Assembly: GCF_900090265.1 (NCBI RefSeq)
Contig: NZ_LT607752.1
Location: 2,046,001 to 2,110,000, forward strand
Source: Micromonospora rifamycinica
Lineage (GTDB): Bacteria; Actinomycetota; Actinomycetes; Mycobacteriales; Micromonosporaceae
Direction: 5' to 3'
DNA: 64,000 bases
Under the pieces are notes generated by a model. That model worked only from the letters and a program-made list of their open reading frames with translations, did no database searches and was not told the DNA's origin. Position numbers and translations under genes: made by a program. Positions 40,665 to 48,518 of the stretch are shown here, piece after piece. Numbering within the stretch: the first letter of the stretch is position 1; every line of letters begins with the position of its first letter.

Positions 40665-40817
40665 GGGTGGTGCGGTCACCGGGCCTACGGGTTCGGTGAC
40701 GGCGACGACCACAGGGCCCGGTCGGCGGTTCGCCGGCCGGGCCTTCCCTGTCCCCGGAAGCCGGCGGAACCGGCCCGCCCCGACGCAGGGCCGGAGGCGG
40801 AACCGGCCACCGGACCG

Positions 40818-40855
40818 CGAGGAGGCTCCGACCCGAGCGGGTCGGAGCCTCCTCG
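40818..40855. terminator. Strong bidirectional terminator
   Basis: 17-bp perfect stem (GAGGAGGCTCCGACCC and complement) with GAGC loop between the convergent sigma factor and GNAT genes. Confidence 0.85.
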
Positions 40856-40867
40856 TCGTCGGTGCGG

Positions 40868-41461
40868 TCAGCCGCTCACCGGATCACGCCACATGGGGAA
40901 GAACGGCGTGCCGTCCGGCAGCCGGAAGACCTCCCGGGGGCGGTAGCCGTGCCGGGCGTAGAGATCACGGCTGGCCTCGCTGCTCGCCTCCAGGTAGCCG
41001 GGCACCCCCTGGGCGTCCAGCCAGGCGTGGTGGTGCTCCAGCAGCGCGGTGCCCAACCCCTGCCCCTGCCGCGCCGGCCGGACGGCGAGCAGGGCCAGGT
41101 GGTGGTGGTCGGGGTGCGGATGGTTGGCGGCGAACAACTCGTCGAGGTGCCGGAACCGGGGGGTCCACTCCCCGCAGGCGGCGGCCAGCCGGTCGTCGTA
41201 GTCCACCGGTGCCGGCGACTCGTCACCGACCTGGGGGAACCAGACCGCCACCGCGTCCCGGTCGACAGTGCCGAAGACCAGCCCGTGCCGCATCGCGTGG
41301 TCGACCAGGATCTCGAAGTTGTCGGCGAACACGGCCTCCCGCTTCGCCTTGTCCGGCACCAGCCAGTGGGTCGCCGGCAGCACCAGGAACGCCTCGGCGA
41401 TCCGCTCGGCGACGAGCCTGGTGTCGGCGGCACCGAGCCGCTCGACGGGCACCGGGCTCAC
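40868..41461 (-). CDS. GNAT family acetyltransferase
   Basis: A 197-residue GNAT protein. The acetyl-CoA site is V-R-P-A-R-Q-G-Q-G-L-G-T-A-L-L near residues 135-149, and the C-terminal L-E-A-S-S-E-A-S-R-D-L-Y-A-R-H-G-Y-R is typical of the family. The GTG start overlaps the stop of the amino-acid permease gene by four bases (GTGA), so the two are translationally coupled. It may acetylate a transported amine or amino acid; that is inference from the coupling. Confidence 0.9.
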   Translation of the reverse strand: MSPVPVERLGAADTRLVAERIAEAFLVLPATHWLVPDKAKREAVFADNFEILVDHAMRHGLVFGTVDRDAVAVWFPQVGDESPAPVDYDDRLAAACGEWTPRFRHLDELFAANHPHPDHHHLALLAVRPARQGQGLGTALLEHHHAWLDAQGVPGYLEASSEASRDLYARHGYRPREVFRLPDGTPFFPMWRDPVSG

Positions 41462-42975
41462 CGCCGGGCCTCCACCGGCACCGGAGCGTCCACCGGCGGT
41501 GCGAACAGGGTGGTGGAGACGCTCTCCGCGCCCCGCCCGATGCGGGCGTAGACGTCGGGCCGGCGGGAGCGCAGCACCAGGCCCCAGAGCAGGCCGATCA
41601 GCGCGGCGACCGGGTAGACCCCGGGGATGATCCAGCGCAGCGGCGAGTCCGGTGCGACGCCGAGCAGGGTGGCGAAGTTCGCCACCGCGACCGCCACCAT
41701 GGCGGCCAGCGCGACGGTGGCCAGGGCCGGGGCGATCGCCCGCCGCCACAGCGACTCCGCGGTGTCGGACCGGGCGAAGTAGACGATCACCGCGACGCTC
41801 GTGCTGGCGATCAGCAGCAGCACCCCGAAGCCACCGCCGGTGCCGGCGTAGTAGAAGAGCTGCACCACCGGATCCCAGCCGTTGACCGCGTACAGCGTGA
41901 TCACCAGCAGGCCGAGCAGGCTCTGCGCCAGCGACGCGACCCGGGGCGCCCCGGTGCGGGGCGAGGTCTGCCCGAAGGCGGCCGGCAGCACCCGCTCCCG
42001 GCCCAGCGCGAAGGCGTACCGAGCGGTGGTGTTGTGGAACGAGATCATCGCGGCCAGCACCGAGGTCATGAAGAGCGCCTGGCCGATGGTGACGGCGGTG
42101 TCACCGAAGTGGGCGGCGGCCAGGTTGAAGATCAACTCGATGCTCTGCTCACCGGCGGTGGCGGAGATGTTCTCCGGGCCGACGGCCACGGTCATCGACC
42201 ACGAGGAGAGCGCGTAGAGCCCGGCGATGATCGCCACCGAGAGGTAGGTGGCCAGCGGGACCGTCCGCTTCGGGTCCTTGCTCTCCTCGCTGAAGACCAC
42301 CGAGGACTCGAAGCCGACGAACCCGGTCATGGCGAGGACCAGCAGCGCGCCCGCACCGGGCACCAGCAGGTTCGACGGGGCCAGCGCGGCGAAGCTGGTC
42401 GAGCCGCCCACCGGGTGGCTGAGCTGACCCAGGTCGAACACGAGGATCACCACGATCTCGGCGATCAGCAGCACGGCGAGGACCAGGCCGTTGACGTCCA
42501 CCCGCAGCAGGCCGAGGACGGCGACCAGCGCCCAGGCGGCGAGGGCCACCACGGCCCAGTGCGGTTCGACGCCGAAGACGGTGCCGAGCACCGGGGCGGC
42601 GGCGGCGCCGATCGCGCCGTAGAGGCCGACCTGGAGCGCGTTGTACGCGATGAGCGCGACCCAGGCCGCGCCGACGCCGGCCGGCCGGCCGATGCCGCGC
42701 GAGACGTAGGCGTAGAACGCGCCGGCGTTTTCCACCCGGCGGGCCATCGCCACGTAGCCGACGGAGAAGAGCGCCAGGACGGCGCCCACCGCGAGGAAGG
42801 CCAGCGGCATGCCGGTGATGCCGGTGACCGCGTAGCCGGTGGTGACCACGCCGGCCACCACGGTCAGCGGCGCGGCGGCGGAGAGGACGAAGAAGATGAC
42901 CGACGGCACGCCGAGGCGGCCACGGGCCAGGGCGTCACTGACGTTACTGGGTCGTGCGACTGTCGGTTGGGGCAT
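41458..42975 (-). CDS. APC-family amino acid permease
   Basis: A 505-residue, 12-13 helix APC superfamily transporter. It has A-A-A-P-L-T-V-V-A-G-V near residues 33-43, M-T-G-F-V-G-F-E-S-S-V-V-F-S-E-E-S-K-D-P-K-R-T-V-P near 215-240 (the conserved helix 6 / loop), and S-F-H-N-T-T-A-R-Y near 310. It imports amino acids or amines with protons. ATG 42975 has GGAG nine bases upstream. The larger open frame further upstream is a shadow. Coupled to the following GNAT gene. Confidence 0.92.
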   Translation of the reverse strand: MPQPTVARPSNVSDALARGRLGVPSVIFFVLSAAAPLTVVAGVVTTGYAVTGITGMPLAFLAVGAVLALFSVGYVAMARRVENAGAFYAYVSRGIGRPAGVGAAWVALIAYNALQVGLYGAIGAAAAPVLGTVFGVEPHWAVVALAAWALVAVLGLLRVDVNGLVLAVLLIAEIVVILVFDLGQLSHPVGGSTSFAALAPSNLLVPGAGALLVLAMTGFVGFESSVVFSEESKDPKRTVPLATYLSVAIIAGLYALSSWSMTVAVGPENISATAGEQSIELIFNLAAAHFGDTAVTIGQALFMTSVLAAMISFHNTTARYAFALGRERVLPAAFGQTSPRTGAPRVASLAQSLLGLLVITLYAVNGWDPVVQLFYYAGTGGGFGVLLLIASTSVAVIVYFARSDTAESLWRRAIAPALATVALAAMVAVAVANFATLLGVAPDSPLRWIIPGVYPVAALIGLLWGLVLRSRRPDVYARIGRGAESVSTTLFAPPVDAPVPVEARR

Positions 42976-43031
42976 GGGGGCTGCTCCGGAAAGAGGGGAG
43001 AGGAGGGGGAAGGGGGGGTGGCGCGGCGAGA

Positions 43032-43658
43032 TCAGGGGATTCCGCGCAGCACCGCGGCGCCGACCGCGGCCTCGGTGTGCACGACCAGTTCCTGCAGGGG
43101 GGCGGGCAGCGACTGGATGAGGGTGGACAGCCGGTGGTGGGCGCGCGGGCCGGCGCTCCACAGAACCTCGCGGGTCAGCCCGGCCGCGGCCACCAGCCCG
43201 AGCAGGGTGGTGTCCGACACCAGGGGCTGCTCCGGCCGCTCGATCAGGGCACGCAGCCGGGTCGCCGGCCAGGCGGCGGCGTTGAGGTCGATCGGCAGGT
43301 AGCTGACCGTGGTCCGCAGCAGCCGGCGGTTCTCCTGCCGGCGCAGCACCCCGGCGCGGGCCAACCGCTCCCCCACCGACGTGGTCGACGACTGGGACAG
43401 GAAGGCGAGCCAGGTCCGCACCGCCTGGTGCTGCGACTCGCCGATGAGCTGGTCGAGCACGGTGTGCGCCAGCGCGTCGGCCGGGGGACGCCGGTCGAGC
43501 ACGGTGACGAGTCCACCCGAGACGGTAATCTGTCCGAACAGGATCAGCTCGGCCAGCAGACCGGCGGCGAGGCCGAGGCCGGTCGCGCTCGGGTGCAGCT
43601 TGGCCTTGCCCCGGCTGTCGTTGTGCGCGATCAGAAAGAACTCGTCGGCGACCAGCAA
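43032..43658 (-). CDS. GPP34 family phosphoprotein
   Basis: A 208-residue protein of the GPP34 (Golgi phosphoprotein 3-like) family, common in actinomycetes. It has L-V-A-D-E-F-F-L-I-A-H-N-D near the N-terminus, L-A-A-G-L-L-A-E-L-I-L near residue 31, and a C-terminal A-A-V-G-A-A-V-L. A TTG start at 43658 is chosen because GGGAGG lies upstream and the family typically begins at this point; GTG 43682 is an alternative. In eukaryotes the family binds PI4P; its bacterial role is unknown. Confidence 0.88.
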   Translation of the reverse strand: MLVADEFFLIAHNDSRGKAKLHPSATGLGLAAGLLAELILFGQITVSGGLVTVLDRRPPADALAHTVLDQLIGESQHQAVRTWLAFLSQSSTTSVGERLARAGVLRRQENRRLLRTTVSYLPIDLNAAAWPATRLRALIERPEQPLVSDTTLLGLVAAAGLTREVLWSAGPRAHHRLSTLIQSLPAPLQELVVHTEAAVGAAVLRGIP

Positions 43659-43800
43659 ACGAGCCTCCCACGCATTGTCCACAGGTGATCCACGCCGGGT
43701 GACAGGATGCCTCCACAAAGGCCGCTTTGCAACTCCCGGATTCCATGGTTGCACTCCGTGCTCGGGTGACCTGCGGATCTTGCCGTGACAGACTCGGAGG

Positions 43801-44646
43801 GTGACCGTCAGCCCCACCGTTCGCCGCCGCCGCATCGCCCGTGAACTCCGCCAACTGCGGGAACGCGCCGGCATGACACTCGACGTGGCCGCCCGCCAGC
43901 TCGACATGTCCAAGAGCAACCTGTCCCGGATCGAGAACGCCCAGATCGGCATCAAACCCCGCGACGTGCGGGCCGCGTTGGCGCTCTACCAGGTGACCGG
44001 CGACGACGCCGAGGCGCTCATCGAGATAGCCCGGGGCGCCCAGCAGCGCGGCTGGTGGCAGAACTACAGCGACGTGCTGCCCGAGTGGTTCGAGTTCTAC
44101 GTCGGCCTGGAGGCGGAGGCGGAGAGCCTGCGCACGTACGAGGCCGAGTCCGTTCCCGGCCTGTTGCAGACCGAGGCGTACGCCCGGGAGATGTTCCGCC
44201 GTACGGCCGGCGAGGAGGGGCTGGAGCGCAAGGTGGCCGCCCGGTTGCGCCGCCAGGAGGTGCTGCACCGGAAGTCTCCCCCGGTCGACCTGTCGGTGGT
44301 GCTCAACGAGGCGGTGCTGCTGCGACCGGTGGGAGGTCCGGCCGTCATGGCCGAGCAGTTGACCCGGATGGTCGAGGTAGCTCAGTTACCGAACGTGACG
44401 TGCCACGTACTTCCGTTCGCCTCCGGTGGCCACCCGGCGATGAGCACTCCCTATGTGATCCTCACGTTTGCCGACGCGGCCGACCATTCCGTGGTCTACC
44501 TGGACAATCTCACGCTGGGTCTGGCGCTGGAGGACGTGGGACACGTGCGCGGGTATAGGCTTGTACACGAGGAGCTGTGCCGGATGGCACTCGATCCGGC
44601 GGAGTCCCTGACCCGCATCGAGGAGGCTGCTCGTCACTTTGCGTGA
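43801..44646 (+). CDS. XRE-family regulator with DUF5753 (Scr1-type)
   Basis: A 281-residue regulator. Residues about 10-65 are an XRE helix-turn-helix (L-R-E-R-A-G-M-T-L-D-V-A-A-R-Q-L-D-M-S-K-S-N-L-S-R-I-E-N). Residues about 95-275 are DUF5753, with V-P-G-L-L-Q-T-E-A-Y-A-R and C-H-V-L-P-F motifs. In Streptomyces the Scr1/Scr2-type pairs are described as toxin-antitoxin-like or development regulators. The DUF397 partner follows 38 bp later. GTG start with GGAGG immediately before it, which is close, so a leaderless transcript is possible. Confidence 0.93.
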   Translation: MTVSPTVRRRRIARELRQLRERAGMTLDVAARQLDMSKSNLSRIENAQIGIKPRDVRAALALYQVTGDDAEALIEIARGAQQRGWWQNYSDVLPEWFEFYVGLEAEAESLRTYEAESVPGLLQTEAYAREMFRRTAGEEGLERKVAARLRRQEVLHRKSPPVDLSVVLNEAVLLRPVGGPAVMAEQLTRMVEVAQLPNVTCHVLPFASGGHPAMSTPYVILTFADAADHSVVYLDNLTLGLALEDVGHVRGYRLVHEELCRMALDPAESLTRIEEAARHFA

Positions 44647-44684
44647 TCGCATCGCGGCACGCCCGGCTGAACGTGAGGTAAGGG

Positions 44685-44885
44685 ATGCAGGCGCTGCCTC
44701 TGTCCACGATGGACTGGCGGACCAGCAGTCGCAGCAGCGGCAACGGCAACTGCGTGGAGGTCGCCACCACGGCCGACCGGATCGCGGTACGGGACAGCAA
44801 GGACCGGTGCGGTCCCGCGCTGGTCTTCCCCGCCGACGCCTGGACAGCCTTCGTCACCAGCATGGAGGCGGTGCGCCGGGGCTGA
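44685..44885 (+). CDS. DUF397 protein (partner of XRE/DUF5753)
   Basis: A 66-residue protein with the DUF397 pattern W-R-T-S-S-R-S-S-G-N-G-N-C-V-E-V-A, then V-R-D-S-K and F-P-A-D-A-W-T-A-F. Found downstream of XRE/DUF5753 genes throughout actinomycetes; the partner at 62851 follows the same rule. ATG 44685 is given; ATG 44709 is possible. Confidence 0.93.
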   Translation: MQALPLSTMDWRTSSRSSGNGNCVEVATTADRIAVRDSKDRCGPALVFPADAWTAFVTSMEAVRRG

Positions 44886-44963
44886 CGTCCGCGCCGGGCG
44901 GCATCCGGCCCGGCGGGTCGGCGACGGTGGGCGCGGGCGGGGCGGGCGGCCCGGCGTGCCACA

Positions 44964-47495
44964 GTGGCAGTCGTGCTCTCCGACGTACCACTCGACCTGC
45001 CGGTCCGGCCGGCGCTGCCACCGCTGCTGCGGGCGCTGACCGGCACCGGCGGCGCGGTCCTGGTGGCCCCGCCCGGCACCGGCAAGACCACCCTCGCGCC
45101 GCTCGCGGTGGCCGAGGGGGTGGCCGGCACGGTGCTGGTGGCCCAGCCCCGCCGGGTGGCCGCCCGCGCGGCGGCCCGGCGGATGGCCGACCTGCTCGGC
45201 GAGCGGGTCGGCGACCGGGTCGGATACGCCGTCCGTGGCGACCGCCGGGTCGGCCCCGGCACCCGGATCGAGGTGGTCACCACCGGCCTGCTGGTCCGCC
45301 GGCTGCTGCGCGACCCGGAGCTGCCCGGGGTGGACGCGGTGCTGCTCGACGAGGTGCACGAGCGGCAGCTCGACGTCGATCTCGCGCTGGCCTTCACCGT
45401 GGAGGCCCGCGCGGCGCTGCGTCCCGAGCTGTGGCTGGTGGCGATGTCGGCGACCCCGGAGGCGGACCGGTTCGCCGCACTGCTCGGCGGCGACACCCCC
45501 GCCCCGGTGATCCGCGCCGAGGCGGCCCTGTACCCGGTCGAGCGGGTCTGGACGCCGCCACCGCGACCCGTCACCCCGCCGGGCGCGGGCCGGGTCGACC
45601 CGGCCCTGCTCGACCACGTGGCCGGCACGGTCCGGCGGGCCCTGCACGAGCAGGAGGGGGACCTGCTGGTCTTCCTGCCCGGAGCCGGGGAGATCGGGGC
45701 GGTGGCCCGCCGGCTGGCCGACCTGGCCGCATGGGTGGCCGTCCTGCCGCTGCACGGGCGGCTGCCCGCCGCCGCGCAGGACGCCGCGCTGCGCCCCGCC
45801 GGACGACGCCGGGTGGTGCTCGCCACCTCGGTCGCGGAGAGCAGCCTGACCGTGCCCGGGGTCCGGGTGGTCGTCGACGCCGGGCTGTCCCGGGTGGCCC
45901 GCACCGACCTGGCCCGCGGGCTCGGCGCGCTGGTGACCGTGCCGGTGTCCCGGGCCGCCGCCACCCAGCGGGCCGGCCGGGCCGGACGACAGGCCCCCGG
46001 CGTGGTCTACCGGTGCTGGTCCGAGGCCACCCACGGCCGGCTCGCCGCCCAGCCCGAACCGGAGATCGCCACCGCCGACCTGACCGGTTTCGCGCTGGAC
46101 CTGGCCGCCTGGGGCAGCCCGGACGGCACCGGCCTGGCGCTGCCCGACCCGCCGCCGGACGCCGCGTTGACCGTGGCCCGGGAGACGCTGACCACCCTCG
46201 GCGCGATCGACGCCGACGGCCGGGTGACCACCCGGGGCCGGGCCATCGCCGCCACCGGCACCCCTCCCCGCCTGGGTCGGGCGCTGCTCGACGGCGCGGC
46301 CCGGGTCGGCCCGGACCGGGCCGCCGAACTGGTCGCCCTGCTCGCCGAGGACGGCCTGACCGGGCGGCACGACGACCTGACCGCCGGCTGGCGGCGGCTC
46401 CGTGACGGGGTGGACCCCGGTGCCAGTGCCCGCTGGCGTACCGAGGTGCGCCGGTTGCGTGCCGCCCTGCCCGCCGACACCGGGCGGGGCGGCGGCAGCG
46501 GCGGCGGGTGGCTGCCGGACGACCTGGCGGCTGGGCTGCTGGTGGGGCTGGCCTACCCGGAGCGGTTGGCCCGGCTGCGCCGGGCCGGTGGGACGTCGTA
46601 CCTGATGGCCGGCGGGACCGGGGCGGAGCTGGCGGCGGGGTCGGCGCTGACCGGCACGGCCTGGCTGGCCGTGGCGGTCGCCGACCGGTCGCCCGGCGCA
46701 CCGACCGCCCGGGTCCGGCTGGCCGCCCCGGTGGACGAGGCGACCGCCCGCGAGGCCGGTGGCCCCCTGCTGACCGAGGCCCAGGAGGTCGGCTGGAGCG
46801 ACGGCGACGTGCTGGCCCGCCAGGTGTCCCGGCTCGGCGCGATCGAGCTGGTCAGCCGCCCGCTGGCCCGGCCGGCGCCGGAGCTGGTGGCGGCCGCGCT
46901 CGCCGAGGGGCTGCGCCAGGCGGGACTGGACCTGCTGACCTGGACCCCGGCAGCCCGGTCGCTGCGGCAGCGGCTGGCGTTCTGCCGGCAGGCGGGGGGC
47001 GACGGCTGGCCGGACGTCTCCGACGCCGCGCTGCTCGCCTCCGCCGACCGGTGGCTCGGACCGGAGCTGGCCGCCGCCCGCCGCCGCGCCGACCTGGCCC
47101 GGATCGACGTCGCCGGGGCGCTACGGCGGCTGCTGCCCTGGTCGCAGGCGGGCCGGCTGGACGAGCTGGCCCCGGAGCGGATCGCGGTGCCCAGCGGCTC
47201 GCGGGTCCGCGTCGACTACACCGACCCGGCCGCGCCGGTGCTGGCGGTGAAGCTCCAGGAGACGTTCGGCTGGGCCGACGCGCCCCGGCTGGCCGGCGGC
47301 CGGGTGCCGGTGCGGCTGCACCTGCTCTCCCCGGCCGGTCGGCCGGTCGCGGTCACCGCCGACCTGGCGTCCTTCTGGCGCACCGGGTATCCGCAGGTGC
47401 GCGGGGAGCTACGCGGGCGCTATCCGCGTCACCCCTGGCCCGAGGACCCGACCACGGCCGCCCCGACCCGGCACACCACGCACCGCCGACGCTGA
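44964..47495 (+). CDS. hrpB: ATP-dependent helicase HrpB
   Basis: An 843-residue DEAH/RHA-type helicase. It has Walker A A-P-P-G-T-G-K-T-T near residue 35, D-E-V-H-E near 128, S-A-T near 158, and Q-R-A-G-R-A-G-R-Q motif VI near 336. The helicase-associated helical domains and the HrpB C-terminal domain (about 690-843) complete it. Length is standard for HrpB. GTG start. In bacteria HrpB is linked to RNA metabolism but its exact substrate is unclear. Confidence 0.94.
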   Translation: MAVVLSDVPLDLPVRPALPPLLRALTGTGGAVLVAPPGTGKTTLAPLAVAEGVAGTVLVAQPRRVAARAAARRMADLLGERVGDRVGYAVRGDRRVGPGTRIEVVTTGLLVRRLLRDPELPGVDAVLLDEVHERQLDVDLALAFTVEARAALRPELWLVAMSATPEADRFAALLGGDTPAPVIRAEAALYPVERVWTPPPRPVTPPGAGRVDPALLDHVAGTVRRALHEQEGDLLVFLPGAGEIGAVARRLADLAAWVAVLPLHGRLPAAAQDAALRPAGRRRVVLATSVAESSLTVPGVRVVVDAGLSRVARTDLARGLGALVTVPVSRAAATQRAGRAGRQAPGVVYRCWSEATHGRLAAQPEPEIATADLTGFALDLAAWGSPDGTGLALPDPPPDAALTVARETLTTLGAIDADGRVTTRGRAIAATGTPPRLGRALLDGAARVGPDRAAELVALLAEDGLTGRHDDLTAGWRRLRDGVDPGASARWRTEVRRLRAALPADTGRGGGSGGGWLPDDLAAGLLVGLAYPERLARLRRAGGTSYLMAGGTGAELAAGSALTGTAWLAVAVADRSPGAPTARVRLAAPVDEATAREAGGPLLTEAQEVGWSDGDVLARQVSRLGAIELVSRPLARPAPELVAAALAEGLRQAGLDLLTWTPAARSLRQRLAFCRQAGGDGWPDVSDAALLASADRWLGPELAAARRRADLARIDVAGALRRLLPWSQAGRLDELAPERIAVPSGSRVRVDYTDPAAPVLAVKLQETFGWADAPRLAGGRVPVRLHLLSPAGRPVAVTADLASFWRTGYPQVRGELRGRYPRHPWPEDPTTAAPTRHTTHRRR

Positions 47496-47498
47496 CGC

Positions 47499-47554
47499 CC
47501 CACCCGTCGAGCGGGCGCTCACCGGCCCCACCCGTCGAGCCGGCGCTGACCGGC
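47499..47554. repeat. 28-bp tandem repeat at PP2C gene 3' end
   Basis: Two close copies of CCCACCCGTCGAGC plus GGCGCT-ACCGG (plus strand) lie next to the end of the PP2C gene, whose last codons resemble the start of a third copy. Confidence 0.75.
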
Positions 47555-47555
47555 C

Positions 47556-48281
47556 TCACTCGTCGACGACGTCGGCGATGAGCACGGTGATGTTGTCCGG
47601 ACCACCGGCCCGCAGGGCCAGGTCGATCAGGCGGCGGGCGCAGTCCTCCCGCTCCGGGGTCTCCCGCAGCACCTCGGTGAGGGTGTCCGGGCGGACCACG
47701 TTGGAGAGGCCGTCGCTGCACAGCAGCCAGCGGTCACCGGCCCGGGGGACCATCGTCGCGTACGACGGGGAGACCTCCTCCCCCTGCAGCGCCTGGGTGA
47801 CCACGGCCCGCCGGGGGTGGCTGGACGCCTCCTCGGGGCTGATCAGGCCCTGGTCGACCAGCATCTGGACGAAGGTGTCGTCGCGGGTCACCTGCTTGAG
47901 GGTGCCCTCGCGGAACAGGTAGGCCCGGGAATCGCCGACGTGCGCGAGCGCCAGGCAGCTCCCCGTCCGGGAGAAGAGCAGGGCGGTCAGTGTGGTGCCC
48001 ATGCCCTGCCGCTCCCGGTCCTCCTGCACCGCCTGGTGGATCCGCGCGGTGGCCAGCTCGATGCCGGTCTGCAACGCCGCCACCAGAGCGTCCTCGGGGG
48101 TTTCGACGTCCAGCGGGGCGACCGCGTCGATGGCGATCCGGCTGGCCAGGTCGCCGGCCGCCATCCCACCCATGCCGTCGGCGACGGCGACGAGCCAGGC
48201 GCCGGAGTGCAGGGCGTCCTGGTTTCCGCTGCGGATCAGCCCGCGGTCGCTCGTCCCGACGGAACGAAGCTTCAGGGTCAT
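47556..48281 (-). CDS. PP2C-family Ser/Thr protein phosphatase
   Basis: A 241-residue PP2C phosphatase. It has R-S-G-N-Q-D-A near residue 17, A-D-G-M-G-G-M-A-A-G-D near 34 (metal site), H-V-G-D-S-R-A-Y near 114, and G-G-P-D-N-I-T-V near 226. It resembles PstP-type enzymes that oppose Ser/Thr kinases, but no kinase or FHA gene is adjacent. It is divergent from the cellulase gene. Confidence 0.93.
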   Translation of the reverse strand: MTLKLRSVGTSDRGLIRSGNQDALHSGAWLVAVADGMGGMAAGDLASRIAIDAVAPLDVETPEDALVAALQTGIELATARIHQAVQEDRERQGMGTTLTALLFSRTGSCLALAHVGDSRAYLFREGTLKQVTRDDTFVQMLVDQGLISPEEASSHPRRAVVTQALQGEEVSPSYATMVPRAGDRWLLCSDGLSNVVRPDTLTEVLRETPEREDCARRLIDLALRAGGPDNITVLIADVVDE

Positions 48282-48458
48282 GGGTGGCAGCCTGCCAGGC
48301 GGAGGGTGTTGTTGTCTCTAGGAGATCAGGACGACTGCGCGTGGCGCGGCGAATCTCACTGCCCCGGGCGTCGGTCCGGACCGTCCCGACCAGGCCGAAG
48401 GTCATCCAGTCGAATCGATTGACAGGGAGGAGACGCGCTGGAAACATCTGGCTGATAC

Positions 48459-48472
48459 TGGGAGCGCTCCCA
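48459..48472. promoter_or_regulatory. CebR/CelR-type operator
   Basis: TGGGAGCGCTCCCA, a perfect 14-bp palindrome identical to the published actinomycete cellulose-regulator site, 46 bases upstream of the GH9 cellulase ATG. A LacI-family repressor relieved by cellobiose is expected; it is not in this window. Confidence 0.9.
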
Positions 48473-48518
48473 TCGATGGATAGCGTTACCACACCTCCAC
48501 CGCCCGGAAAGGAATCCC

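Noticed and set aside
40696..43302. 868-codon plus-strand frame opposite the permease
   Set aside because: Antisense shadow; the minus strand encodes an APC permease with clear helices and a coupled GNAT gene.
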